DNA from: Dermanyssus gallinae
Taxonomy: Eukaryota > Arthropoda > Arachnida > Mesostigmata > Dermanyssidae
Length of the DNA: 64,000 nucleotides
Direction of reading: 5' to 3'
NCBI GenBank assembly: GCA_003439945.1
Contig: QVRM01001369.1
Location: forward strand, 1,288,501-1,352,500
Shown here: one piece after another, positions 1 through 11,560 of the stretch
How the letters are laid out: each line of letters starts with the position of its first letter
Numbering within the stretch: the first letter of the stretch is position 1
Made by a program: the position numbers and the translations under genes
The notes under the pieces: model-generated
What the model was told of the DNA's origin: nothing
Seen by the model: only the letters and a program-made list of their open reading frames with translations
Databases searched by the model: none

Positions 1-2133
1 TTCAGGTGCTCTTATACAGTTATAAAACATACAAGCAGTTCTACACCAGGGCCGGACCGCGCCCATTTTGTTTCGAATAGGACGAGCTTCCCGGCACTCC
101 ATCTCCGTCCAGAAAGCGAATTATTCGCGTAGTGAATTGTGGAAAAATGCTATCGTGTCTTGGACCCCATATGAGGCCGACGTGGGTGCCCTGCCTCTAG
201 CCTAATGTATGAATGAAGTGCTCCCTTTGTCTGTTGGACAAACAAGACATCTTTCATATTCATTCCGTACCGATTTTTAAATTGTGTGGTACATTCTTTG
301 CTCGTTGTGCTGTTTTTGGTCTCTCAGGGGTTTTGACTCCTTGTATCTATATAGTACTCTCTGTCAGCTACGAGGCAAGCAGGCACGTTTTTGCCTTCTT
401 TGACCGGTCTTTCTCTAAGGAGACACTCTCTTCACCATATTGGTAAGTGATCTCTATTTGGGCCTAATTTCTACATTATTAATTACAGTGCATGTGAGAT
501 CCGGTAATTTTCAACTTCAATTTTTTATTTCAAATTTAAGGTTACTTCACAGAACCGCAATTCTTAATGCTAAAGTTCTCGTAAATATGTAAATGTGTAA
601 AAGCACCAACATTATCTAGTTGATACGTCAACATGTCTCATCCCATGCGAAACTAACAATTAAAGTCGCTAAAATTTCGTCCGTTCACATATATGACACG
701 CTTTCCTCAACCTATTGACAGGTAACTAGTTTTGACTAGAGACTTGTAATACATTTTTTCGCCTCACGTTTAAATAATCTGACTGAGATGAGTACGCAAA
801 TTTCTTTGTATTGCTGTATCTATCTGACAGAAGGTCGCCGAACGCGTATTTTGGGTTTGCGTTTAGACCACTGTTGTCAGCTCGAGTTTACGGGGCATTA
901 TGGGTCATGCTGATTAATATAAATTGCTAAAAGAGCACTGTGCTTGGGCTCTGCAAACTACAAACTGCTGTATTTGCGAACAGCGCTTGGCAGGTTATAT
1001 AATTACACCATTTCCGTTCAGAAGGTGGTCATTATGTGCTAAAGGAAATTATTATCGTGCCGCCAGTTCTTTTTCCAACAATAACGGTACACTAATTCCT
1101 TTTCATCAGAGCCAATATGGAATACTATAACATATTGGTTGTTTGGTCTATTGATTTAAATGTTAGAAACTACTATTTCTAACGAATTGTAGCTAAGGAT
1201 CCGAGGCATAAACGAAAATCAGTGTTTCGTACTTCCAGGACATGCCGGTAATTGGCATGACTGTGGAAGCGCTTACACGGCGGTATTGTATGATCCGGCC
1301 GTGATGGTTTCAAGCTTAAACGTAAATAAGTTCCGTCATCGTCTTACTATTCACACTTGCACTGAACCTCTGGCATTTCTCGTATTAGACAATTATGACA
1401 CCGCGTTAATGATGTACGTTGTCCTCTTAAATGAGTGTGCATTGGGTTTGTTAAGCGAACCTTCCACGCGTTAGTTCATAAGCCCGTAGATCACTAGGAT
1501 TATTAGTTTATTGATTGACGGCGCTTGCTTGTCTCTACGCACTAGCACTACGGTAAGATCCGTTTTCGTTCTAAGAAAGCGACTTTTTTCTGAGGCAAAT
1601 ATGTATATTCCTAATATACAAGGTTTTCAACATCTGGCAGTTATGCCTGCGGGAGGCCAAGGTTCGCCGATGAGAGGAGTTTCTGTTCATTTTGATGTCT
1701 TTACCATGCACGCAATATGCTAGAAGTTTTTTAAATGACCTATTTATTGAAGGTTACCGAGGTGCTCATAGGGTGAAGAGCGTACTCCCCACTATATGTT
1801 TGGCTTTAGCATTGTTTCGAAACTACGGGAGAGGCGTCTCCGCGCTATCTGCCTTCATCATTTTCTCTGCCCACCTCATTTTTACCCACCACCGTTTAGG
1901 TCGTCGGATGGGCAAAAAAATGCTATGCTAAACCAGCCATGTTTTCAGAGGAGAAAATGCTTTTACGCACGCCCGTTGGTAGTAATGGCGGGTAGTGTGG
2001 GGCTCAACACCGACGAAGGGTATATGACTCAATTTTGTCTGCGTGTAATACTCACTGAGAATCACCTCCCCCAATCCCCTGCGGGCTCGGAAATGTAAAG
2101 CAGCACTTCGAAACCAGGACGGAGAAGCCTGTG
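1..2133. other. Unassigned sequence, no gene recognised
   Basis: No reading frame here resembles a known family. The longest open frames are about 60-100 codons, overlap one another and look random. One frame over 213-446 runs into a good splice-donor-like sequence (TTGGTAAGT near 438-446), but no partner exon or similarity supports it. No RNA gene or long repeat was seen. Confidence 0.5.
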
Positions 2134-2615
2134 CTCAACCCTAACCTGTGTCTTCAGGTGGTGAGCCGGGGAGAGATGGGACTGACCCCCGCGCCAGTGT
2201 GGTCTTCCGGGCCTCTTTCTGCCGCGTTTTCTTCTTTATAACAGAGTCGAGACATTGGATTCTATCCATCCAGTCAGCGGTGAATGAGTGTATGTGGCAC
2301 ACGATCTCCGCCTGTGTCCTACTCCTACGTAGGCTGAGTTGTGGCGGTACCAGGAGAGCGAGGGGAAGTCGGCGACTGTGTGATCTATCGTGTCCGGAAG
2401 ACCGGAGCTGCATAGGACGCAGGTGTCCGTCAGGGATTTCCCTATATTCTGCATGTAGACCTGGAACTGGTCATGACCCGTCAGAGTCCTGTGCGGCGAA
2501 GTACGTGAGCGGTCCCGGTGTCGGGCTCCTGTACCAGGCTTGTAAGCCCGGGATGAGGCTGCGGGTCCACATTCCCCGCGAGTCGCCAGGAGGAGGGGAT
2601 ATTAAACCAGCCTGA
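2134..2615 (-). mobile_element. R1-like LINE, C-terminal relic A
   Basis: Read on the minus strand, this encodes the end of a non-LTR retrotransposon polyprotein. Near 2590-2545 the frame reads TRSLIPGLQAWYR, matching the R-x-L-I-P-x-L-x-x-W segment that precedes the zinc knuckle in R1-clade elements. A frame change then leads into TGHDQFQVYMQNIG and a CCHC-type motif, CVLCSSG followed by IDHTVADF (about 2421-2365). The first two Cys and the His are present, but the final Cys has become Phe. At least two frameshifts and a stop break the frame, so it is dead. It lies directly downstream, in its own orientation, of relic B, which carries the same C-terminal domain, so this is either a tandem pair or one element inserted into another. 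Family assignment is by recalled motif order, not by alignment. Confidence 0.75.
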
Positions 2616-2631
2616 ACGGGCCGGTTTCTTC

Positions 2632-2848
2632 TCACCTATCCAGAGTGCCTTTTAGTGTCAAAATGGCGTCGAACCAGTTCATTGTTTTCTTGCACGCCTC
2701 CGGCGACGTCATCATGTAGTCGACAATCTCCCTGATATTAGGAGGTACGGCGGTGTAACCCTTGTCCCACGCAACTCTGAGAGCCCCGCCGCGCAGAAGG
2801 GTGTGCTCTACGTCATTTGCCTCGCCAGATCCGCACGTCTCTCGGACG
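2632..2848 (-). mobile_element. R1-like LINE, C-terminal relic B
   Basis: A continuous minus-strand frame of about 70 codons reads ETCGSGEANDVEHTLLRG near its start and then a tail with EIVDYMMTSPEACKKTMNWF, ending at a stop at 2632-2634. This is the last part of the R1-type zinc knuckle plus the short helical tail; the plus-strand element at 8.5 kb has the equivalent tail (IKEVVANILTAAKAWRES). The His of the CCHC motif is kept and the last Cys is Gly. No reverse transcriptase lies upstream of it, so it is a short 5'-truncated copy. It differs in sequence from relic A, so the two are separate insertions, possibly of different subfamilies. Confidence 0.65.
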
Positions 2849-5185
2849 TCACTTTTTTACAGCTTTTTGAACTGCATCCCATTTAGCCTTCTTCTATTTG
2901 GCCTTTTCAGCCATGTGCTAGGGGAGTTCAGAACCTTGGTGGTGATGTGCGCTGATTATATCGTTACCGCCCAAAATGCCACTGGCGCCATCCAACGCAC
3001 CATTTAAATGGTAAAGCCATACCTTGGTTTGCAAGATGTTAAAGACAAGCACCCAAAAAGCCAAAGTCGTCGGACTCCTACGAGAGGGACAATTAGTGAG
3101 AGATGCGACTATATTTTACCGCGGCAAGCCTTTCGGGTTTGCGAACACGTCCCTGTGATAAGAACTTCACTCTATGGGAACGTGTTGTACGGCACGCGTT
3201 GATCATGTCGTAGGCTCAGCCTTGGCTGATGGTTACGTGGGTGCAGGAAATGTCAAACGACTTTCCGTTTGACTCAGCTGTGCGTATCCCTATGCTGAGA
3301 GGGCTTTTAAAGTTGACCTACAGCCTAAATAAGATGTAGATCCACTTGACAAAGGCGAACTTAATTGCCCTCGAGGGGATTTTCGACGTACATGAAGCGG
3401 CCACGCTGTCTTTCCATCAGGACTAGAATCTAATTCGTGTATGCTTTAACTGGCGGTGCGCCTATGTTAGAGGTGCTTCGGCTGAGGTTACGCATTTCTC
3501 TTTCGACGGGACGGCAGGGAACAGGAACCAACTGTTCGTTATATCATATTAAAAAGTAAACAATGTTGAAGAATACACTCTCTTCGAGTGCAATAAATAC
3601 ATTATATTTATTGCTAAGTGACCGTCTCAACTGACGGAAGTTTACTTACAATGATAGTAATTAACAACCAATTTAAATTTGCTCAGAAAAGAAACAAATG
3701 CTTATGTAGAAAACTAGTTGTCTGTATCTGAATATGGTTTTGCAGTCAGATAGCTTTCACGGTGCCATTTAAGATGTACACTAGATAAACCCTTTCATTG
3801 TCGAGCTAAAGTACCGTAAAGCACCTTTTGGGTTCCTTTCCCTTACCGCCCTTGTACCGAGTGAGCGCTGAGTAGCATATCGACTAGTGTCTACTACTGA
3901 GCCGACACAGAATTTAAATTATCTGCAAGCGCAGCAAAGTTGTGCTTTCGTTATAAACGCAAATGGTAGGCTCCATTTATCGCGAAACATTGGACAGGAC
4001 TATGTCCTGGAAACAGTAAAACATAGCACAGTTGCGTGCCATGATGTCTTCTGATGGGGCAATCTTGCGGTTAACCGGCAGTGCATAATTCATCCCCTAA
4101 AATGCACCGTGTAAGCCATTACCAATAAGGGAGCTTATATACTGACCAGAGAGCGATCTTGCGTCTGGAGCCGTTTATGGAAAAGGAAGTTGAGAAGCAT
4201 GCAACAGCGCATACCCTCAAGATGGTTGAAATTCGCCAGTGTGAGGTGGTTCCATAACTTGTCAATGCCATACATTAACCCCGGAATAATATTTTAGCAT
4301 GAAAAACCTCACTGCTGATACACCGGACAGTCTTCGGACATTGCTTATTCCGCCAAAAAGAGAGAAGGGCCGACTGTACCGTTTCGTTTATATGTGCTGC
4401 GAACGTCTTTTCCGTGTAATAAAAGTTTCTTTCAAGTCCCGTCGAGAACATATATGTTAACGTGAACGTATCATATAAAACTTGCGGGTGTAACTATGCT
4501 CTCTAATTCTGTTCAGCGAGACTCCCCGTGAGGCGCGCAAATTAGACGTGCTGCGGGCACCATCCCCGCAAATAGAAAGCTGGTCAGATATGTAACGCCC
4601 TATAGTAACATTCCTTAGGCATATTGGCAATGAAAAAGAAAGCATACCACGTAGAATATGTGGTAAAGAATTCATATTGTCCTGTTGTCGCGACCCACTC
4701 GAGGACTGCTGAGGTTTACTGCGTAACGAACAGGTGTCTGCGCATTGATTCCGATATGACAGGTTAATGCCCCGGACTTAGTCGACCTAGGGTTTACTTT
4801 TATGTACACAAAACGTATGCATGTCTACATATTTGTTTTATTGTTATATATTGTTATGCAGATTTATTTCAGTAAATTCATTAAACAATTAAACAAATAT
4901 ATTCCATTTTTCAATTCAATTCAGACATGGTTTATTTACGCAACTGCATACACACATTCACATGCTTAAGTTCTCGTTATAAAAAGTGGTACAAAGGTTT
5001 GGGAATAAAAGGAGAATAAGAAGAAGATAAAAGCAGAAGATAATACCTATACCATATTATTGGCGATACTGACATACAAGGCAAAGAAGCACACTGAGCT
5101 ATAACTTGATGATATATATATATATATATATAATTGTTTGAATAATATACTTCAATAAATCTGCATTACAATATATACAACGTGA
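2849..5185. other. Unassigned AT-richer sequence
   Basis: No coding similarity was recognised. Open frames are short and isolated. The 4.8-5.16 kb part is AT-rich and includes a (TA)n tract at 5112-5132. No RNA gene or inverted terminal repeat was noticed. Confidence 0.5.
5112..5132. repeat. (TA)n microsatellite
   Basis: About ten TA units lie just upstream of the LINE relic that starts near 5.19 kb. Confidence 0.95.
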
Positions 5186-5189
5186 TCTC

Positions 5190-6355
5190 TACCAAAACGG
5201 TTACATCCTCACGCCGTTTTTGTGGATTTGTGGAAATCTGTCTTTGACATAGCTGCTTGTAGAGAAGTTGGCGTACCTCGGAGTTCTGCTCATATTTCGC
5301 CAGCTAGTTTCCTCAATTCAACAACAGGGCGCCTCTATCCTTGACGACGGGAAGTCCGAATACGAACTTTTGGTTCAAGCAACAAGGGTGGCTCCGGAAG
5401 ACAATCTCGGTCCCCTTTTTTTCTTGTTTTGGTTTCTGACTTGTCATCTGTAGTCACTAAACGACACACGTTTGTCAAAGTGTTTCTCTACGCCGACGAC
5501 TTTTGACCCTCTTTGCCACAAGCCGTTTTGCACTCAACAGACACTTGCAATTCTACAAGGTAATTGAATGCTTATGGTTTAGTTATACGTTTAAATAAAA
5601 CAAAAGCTATTGAACTCAATGGAGGTGGAAGTCTGGCGAGTGATGATGAGGAGCTTCATCTTCAGGGAAACCCTGTTGAATGTGTGAAATGCAAAACACT
5701 TCGCATACCTCGGTAACCACTGGGTTGCGTTTTACGCGATATGTTAATGAAGTAATCCGTGATGCATCTAAACGTCATTGTGGCTGTCTTTACAAGAAGC
5801 TTTACAGCTATTTGAAATAAAGATAGGCTTCCCTGCCGGCTATACACGTGATATGGCCTAACCTCAGTCCAGCGAACCTGGCTGAACTTATTAAACGCAA
5901 AACTGCATTCCTCAAGCGTGCCCTGGACGTCCACAGAACAAACCGCAACCGGATTGTCTATGTGCTGACTGAAACAGCTCTCTTCGTAGACGCCTTGCAA
6001 TGACGCTACAATCTGCCTCGCACTGAGGCGTTTAAGCAGCACATTCAATTTTGGGATGCAAATGGACGATATAGATCGTTCTGGACCCTAACCCTCACCT
6101 CCGTGAAGAGGTTGGAAGAGCGTGGAAGATTTCTAATATGGAAACATCTTACTTGTGCTTTGCTGTGTATGGGTTTCACCCTGAAATTTCTGCACGACCT
6201 GGCTACGATGAAGCTCGTATGCTAAGGTTGCAAAAATATATAAAAAGAAAGAACTATGAACTGGGCCAATTCAATCGCCAAATGTGTTTGCTTCAATTAT
6301 CTACAAGACTAACGAAGAAGACCTGGCAGCAACCCTTTGGTCTTTTAATAAGTTA
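5190..6355 (+). mobile_element. LINE reverse transcriptase relic
   Basis: This is a decayed non-LTR retrotransposon pol segment. Around 5389-5430 the frame reads VAPEDNLGPLFF, the PQG-x-N-L-x-P-L-L-F block of LINE reverse transcriptases (Q replaced by E). In another frame SDLSSVVTKRH follows, then FVKVFLYADDF at 5471-5503, with the catalytic YADD at 5489-5500 intact. Next come the N-K-T motif (GLVIRLNKTKAIELNG, about 5573-5620), a YLGIP-like block disrupted near 5690-5712 (KTLRIPR), and a thumb/linker region: EVIRDASKRHCGCLYKKL (about 5751-5805), LAELIKRKTAFLKRALDV (about 5881-5935) and a downstream frame with KQHIQFWDANGRYRSFW (about 6031-6085). Several frameshifts and stops make it inactive. 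The 5' half (endonuclease, early RT) is missing. The DNLGPLLF variant argues against the R1 clade and for a different LINE family, possibly the one seen at 13.2-16 kb. Confidence 0.75.
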
Positions 6356-6359
6356 ATAG

Positions 6360-8069
6360 TGTTTTTATCCAGTCCTATAGGTTTTATATACATTTCGAAT
6401 CAAGGTGTTAAGCAGAATAACAGCAGAAGGGAAGGGCGAAAAGAGCGCTTGAAGCGGGTGATATGACTACTCTATATCTACTAAATCACTACGTAAGTAA
6501 TTATGGTGTTATAAATCACTTTTCCTGATCGCTAACTGATCGAGTTGACCTTCTGCGGAGCACTTTACTTCATCCGGTGATGACGCATCGCAAAGTATCA
6601 ATGACGCAATGCGGGAGCCATGGTTTGGCCGAACAACAGTTCTAACGACTCCCAGAAACCCCGTCGGCTAGTACAATACAAGAAGAGTCAACCATTAAAC
6701 CTTACGTAAATACATTACCAGGAACAAATACACACTAACTTATACAAAGGCTCTGCTACAATACAAATGCACATTAACTTATACATAAATACACACACGC
6801 ACACAACCATTTAGAAAACGCGCGTAGAAGCATTTATTACCCAAGATAACAATAGAACTGATTACGCCGATGATCTCAAAGGACTCTTCGTTACACACGC
6901 CAGGTTGCAGCTGACTTAAGTCAGGTGTTATACTGATTTATTAGTTAGACTTAATTATAACTATACAGAACGGTAATTGCCAACAAAATAAGCCAGCAAA
7001 AAAGGCACGCACTTAACGCGTTAAGCCTAGGAACAACGTGCACTTAGACAAGCTTTGTAGCACCAGGATATGCTAATGGCCGCAGATTAACATGAATGAG
7101 ATATGCGTACGCTTGCGCATGAAGAGCGCGCATAGAGCGCGCCTCATGAGACAGCGTATAGCGTTTTGGCATATGGCCATGTTGCCTCAACAGTATATAT
7201 ATATATCATGGGTTAACCATCGTGTAACATCAGATGCAGTTGCAGATACACCTCACGTTTATGCATGATATTCGTCATAGCCCTTTTTCTTACGACGAAT
7301 TTCATCGTTATGCTAGCGTACCCAACAATACCCAATATTCTAAGTAAGGCACGCATTTGAGTGCCGTTAAAAGGCAGAACCTTGAAGATAATTTAATGCA
7401 ATGTAGTCGTGACGTCTCGCCGTGTCTTCAATGGCTTAGGGTATGGTCCTCACTGGCAAGGCAGGTGAGATGATCTCATGGAATCAACCGGGGAATGACA
7501 AACCGTAGCAGTCCAATCTGAAACAACTCTGCCGGTGACCTGATCACACCTGAACTGCCAAGTTGTCTAACAAATATCTTTCTCGCTGGGCGTCCGTGCA
7601 CTCACTTGAAGTACTGAAGGGCTACCATGTGTGATTTCAAAACGGTTATCACAATAAATGATCGCCTCAGTAGATACTTCTCTAAAATCGCCACCTTTTC
7701 TCAACTGCAAAGGCTTCTTCACCCAGCTGTGCGTACTCACGTCCGGCTTCGAAAAAAAAATTCTTATCTGTTCCATCCTTCCATCGGTGTGATAGATACC
7801 CCGACAGCTAACGACAAAAGAGCCAATACTGCTGATCGAACGTCTTGAGAACAGTGTCACTCATCAACTATCTCCTATTCCTATTCTATAGCTTGCTCAC
7901 ATGATCCGCTTCAATTAAATGGCGCAGTTCTATTAAGCAATCGGTATAGTGGTGCTACTTTAATAGCAAGATCATCTATGAAAAACCATCAAGTTATATC
8001 AAAAGAAAAGTATTTTTTTTTGGTCTGGCACCGTTTTAGGATTTGGCATCACACGAAGAGTGCATCTTA
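6360..8069. other. Unassigned sequence
   Basis: No gene was recognised. Moderate AT content, a short (TA)n at 7194-7206, and two overlapping random-looking open frames at 7567-7860 on opposite strands. Confidence 0.5.
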
Positions 8070-8073
8070 TTAT

Positions 8074-8258
8074 AACCGAGCAAGATGGCTTAGTGGTAAA
8101 AGCCTTTGCCTTGCATTCGGGAGGCCTGGGTTCGAGACCCAGGCCGGCCACACCTAAATTGGTTTTTATGGTTTTCAATTTTAAAACAAGGTGAATGCCG
8201 GAGGTATTTGCAGGATTAAAAATTGACCATGATCGAAAAAACGTGGAGCACAAATGTC
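8074..8258 (+). mobile_element. tRNA-derived SINE
   Basis: A pol III type 2 promoter is readable: an A-box-like TGGCTTAGTGG at 8086-8096 and a B-box-like GGTTCGAGACC at 8129-8139, about 33 bp apart as in tRNA genes. The T-arm is a perfect stem (CCTGG/CCAGG, 8125-8143), but the acceptor arm does not pair and the anticodon stem is poor, so this is a tRNA-derived head rather than a working tRNA. The head is followed by a body with TTTTTATGGTTTTC and AAGGTGAATGCCGG, which resembles, from memory, a central domain shared by many invertebrate tRNA-SINEs. No clear A-rich tail or target-site duplication was found, so the 3' end is approximate. Confidence 0.7.
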
Positions 8259-8479
8259 TTAATAAAAAGAGATGGTGCATTACCATCCAACCCCCCGCCC
8301 CCCAATATATTCCATGTTGCCAACACCATCTGCCGACATGTAGCCACAAGAACATCGTCGCAAAAACTTAAACGTACGGCATACTATCGATAATTATCTC
8401 AATCGTTCGTTTGCCATATTACAGGAGCATTCACGTAACCAAACGGAGTTCTTACATGTTGCCTTGTTGAATTGCATTT

Positions 8480-10020
8480 GTAGCGCGTGCAGCATCTGTA
8501 AGGTTCCCATACCGGGTTGCGTGGTGATCGTGGTGGGACCGATTTTGTGAAACCTAGCCTATGACGGGGTCCTTGAGCTGCCGGACTTACCGGCAAGTGT
8601 CAAGACGGTAGCCTATACAGATAACTGGGCGGTGGTTATCACGGCACGGGAAACTGGGGTCCTGGAGTATGCCGCTACTGAAGCCTTAGAGCAGATGGCA
8701 GAGGCAAGAAGAAAACCAAGAAAAGCAATTAAAAAGGAACATCCGTGTGCAGGCTAAACGGTCACCCTGTCAAGCTTCCTCGGACAGCACAGTACCTCAG
8801 AGTTGTATCAAAGGTATCAATGGTTCGGCGGATATTCAGCATGTGGCTGGCAAAACCCACAAGGTCGCGGCCAGCCTGGCGCGACTAATGCCCAGAGTCG
8901 ATGGCTGCAGAAGGCAAGCGACGCCTACTGGCTAGTGTAGCAGAGTCGGTAGCGCTATACGCGGCTACAGTGTGGACAGACATGGCGCTGAGGACACAAA
9001 AAAACAGGAGAGCGCTTCGATCGTCACAGCGGCCGGTAGTCATTCGTGACTGCCGGGCTTATCGCACGGTTTCGACCGTGGCCTTCCTGGTCCTGTTCAA
9101 GATGCTGCCATGGGATCTGCTGGTAAGCGAGCAGGCCGAAAGGTAAAAGAATGGCGATCTAGACTTTACAGCGGCTAGATCAGTCGCCCGGTGGCATGAG
9201 GAGTGGGTCGCAGTGCAACCGAAAGACCCTCGGAGGTCACCCGCGCGGAGCTGGACCAGAGACCTCATCCCTGACCTGATGGCGCAGTATGACTACAATC
9301 ACGGTGAGCTGTCCTATGGTACGACACAGGTGCTGACGTCTCAAACGTACATGGAAAGAATTAACAAGGCGAGTGTCGGCATCTGCGCGTTATGCAGATC
9401 GGGTGAGACGGACGATGTCGAACCCACAGTTCTGCGGTTTCCGGCCCTCTGAGAGGCCAGAGACGCGGGTGCGACCACCGTGAGGCGAAAACCAATCAAG
9501 GAAGTTGTTGCAAACATACTGACAGCAGCGAAGGCGTGGAGGGAGTCGTGTGCTCTCTTCGAGGCTATCTTGTCCTTAATGATGATCTCATCCTTCCTTT
9601 CTTTGACCACCTTTAAGGTGGTCCAGAAACGGACCGGAGAGCTCGTTGCAACGGTAGCCCCCGATCCAGTCGAGAGGGAGCGCCCGTAGGTGAAAGGGAA
9701 AGAAAGGGAGATGGGCAGCAAAAGCGAACCAGCCTTGGGATTAGGCAGAGACAGCCCGAAACGCTCCAAACGATGGCTTTCGATAGATCCCCAGGTGGCG
9801 GAGCTGTGGAAGCCGTTAACGGTCTGGCTGACGCGCGTGAGCTGCACCAAGGTAGACATGAGGCGCCGGATGATGCCCGATTGGAGTAGAATATAGATGT
9901 TGGTGCAATACCCGCTCCCATGGATTCGAAGCAATGCCTACGCAACTATCGATCTCTTGCGGGTGGGACGACGCGGGTTTACTGGGTTTGCGAGTCCCAG
10001 ACTAGTCACCATGGCTGGGG
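8480..10020 (+). mobile_element. R1-clade LINE, truncated 3' half
   Basis: The segment follows the R1-clade ORF2 protein from RT palm to C-terminus. VVGP then NLAYDGVLELP (about 8530-8586) is the PQG-x-x-x-G-P block and its sequel. TVAYTDNWAVV at 8605-8637 is the catalytic YADD box mutated to YTDN (8614-8625). VAGKTHKVAASLARLMP (about 8842-8892) and KRRLLASVAESVALYAATVW (about 8907-8966) follow, then SSQRPVVI, CRAYRTVSTVAFLVL and MLPWDLLVSEQ (9020-9140). PKDPRRSPA and LSYGTTQVLTSQTY precede the zinc knuckle CALCRSGETDDVE (about 9384-9422), where the expected His and last Cys are Pro and Phe. A tail frame ends at a stop at 9687-9689, and GC-rich DNA to about 10,020 is probably 3' UTR. Stops and frameshifts occur throughout. 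The 5' half and endonuclease are absent. R1-clade elements usually target rDNA or telomeric repeats; neither was seen at its edges. Confidence 0.85.
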
Positions 10021-11040
10021 TGGCGCATGTCCGTCAGGATTCTTGTAATCGCCCAAAGTAATGCGAAAGGTTTCAGCAGAAAAAAAAGCGTATGTCTCCT
10101 CGGTTGCTTCGACAACTGATCGGCCAAAGCAGCATAGGAGAAAGATGCACGCTTTTGTGTCAGGTAGTAATTTCGTTTAAATAGCACTTGTGAAAGCAGT
10201 TTGAATGATGACTGCGACTCAAACTTTTCCTTAAACCTATCGAACTGCAGAAGCGTGCTTCTACCGACAGCACCTGCACGTTCCAGTGACAGGACACAAC
10301 AAGTTCGTCAATATATATATATATATATATATATATTCTAGTCAAGACACACATATATGACGAAGACTCCACGTCGTATGGCTCTTTAATCTCTATTTAG
10401 AATATCTATTGACGCCTGGTAAAAGGAGAACTTGCCGTTTAGTTCATCCAAGGCATTCCGCAACGTCTCATACGACTTCTATAGCCAGAATCTTTACTCA
10501 GTGTACGGACAATACAACAACGCCTTTTTGCATCAACAACAAGTCTAGGTAGACGCTAATTTCTTATCTGTGAAGTAGCTTCTCAGAGGGAACCAACCCG
10601 TCAGATTATCTGATGAGCCCGGATGAGCTCAGTGTTCGAATCTATCCTCATGCCGGCCACATTCCAAGCGGATACTGTCTTAGATCGTTCTGTACAATTA
10701 GCAATCACCATAGCTCTTTGAGCGCATGACCTTTTATCTTTGTTAATTACATTCCTCTGCTGGATAAAGCTCAGATAAGTTTAATATGAGCACAGTATGG
10801 TCTGGTGAAAAGGCAAAGACCACGTGATGGCATCGAATCCTCGTAGTATCCTGCCAGCCTAGGAAGAAGTAGGATCGGTTAAGCGTAGAACGTCTTAAAC
10901 GACCTAAGACGAACCTTAAAGAAAGGGCCACAGTCGTACCGAGTTGTCTGTCACAGAGAAACAGAGGCTTCAGTTCGGAGTCAAAGTCAGTTCTACCGGA
11001 TCGATGCAACGAAATTGACTCATTCAGAAGATATTGATTG
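10021..11040. other. Unassigned sequence with one (TA)n
   Basis: No gene was recognised. At 10,620-10,655 a B-box-like GTTCGAATC is followed by GCCGGCCACATTCC, similar to the head/body junction of the SINE at 8.1 kb, but no matching A-box was found upstream, so it is only a possible SINE scrap. An 88-codon minus-strand frame at 10,743-11,009 has no recognisable similarity. Confidence 0.4.
10311..10336. repeat. (TA)n microsatellite
   Basis: Thirteen uninterrupted AT units. Confidence 0.97.
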
Positions 11041-11044
11041 ACTC

Positions 11045-11098
11045 TTGATGACTCACCGTCAGACGCAGATCCGCTTTATACAGATTGAACCATACCTC
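11045..11098 (+). repeat. 54-bp dispersed repeat, copy 1
   Basis: This segment recurs at 14,258-14,311 in the same orientation with 51 of 54 identical bases. It holds GTCAGACGCAGATCCGCTTT and ends in a (CTC)n/(ATC)n tail in both copies. The unique sequence upstream differs between copies, which suggests the 3' end of a 5'-truncated mobile element with a microsatellite tail. The element is not identified. Confidence 0.85.
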
Positions 11099-11527
11099 CT
11101 CCTCCTCCTCATCATCATCATCATCGTCATCGTCATCACCATCATCAGACGTCCTTGTGACCGTTATCGCCACACATCAGCATCAGCGGCGCCATTATAC
11201 ACGCCGTGTCATTTGTCGCTATAGGCATGATAGCTTCAAGCGCGCGCGACGTGTGTTCGCGCGGTAAACACGGCGCCGGTGAGTGGTGGTGGTACATCGA
11301 TCGGACGACGGCACTCGCGCCATCTGTGCCGCCACCACGATCACCACCACCATCACGACAACAACAGCAACAGCAACAACAGGAGCGGCCCTGACTTTAC
11401 TTTCTTGAGGCGTCGCACTCTCCCAAAGGGTGCTATCGCAGAAGTCGTATTACCCCGATGAAGAGAGCGAGAGGGATGGAAGCAAATAGATAGGAATACA
11501 TATGCCTATTTCTATATATACACACAT

Positions 11528-11560
<33 letters not shown>

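Noticed and set aside
5662..6048. 128-codon minus-strand frame
   Set aside because: It lies antisense to the LINE reverse-transcriptase thumb/linker, which reads convincingly on the plus strand.
8074..8148. Functional tRNA gene
   Set aside because: A- and B-box-like sequences and the T-arm are good, but the acceptor stem does not pair and a SINE body follows directly.
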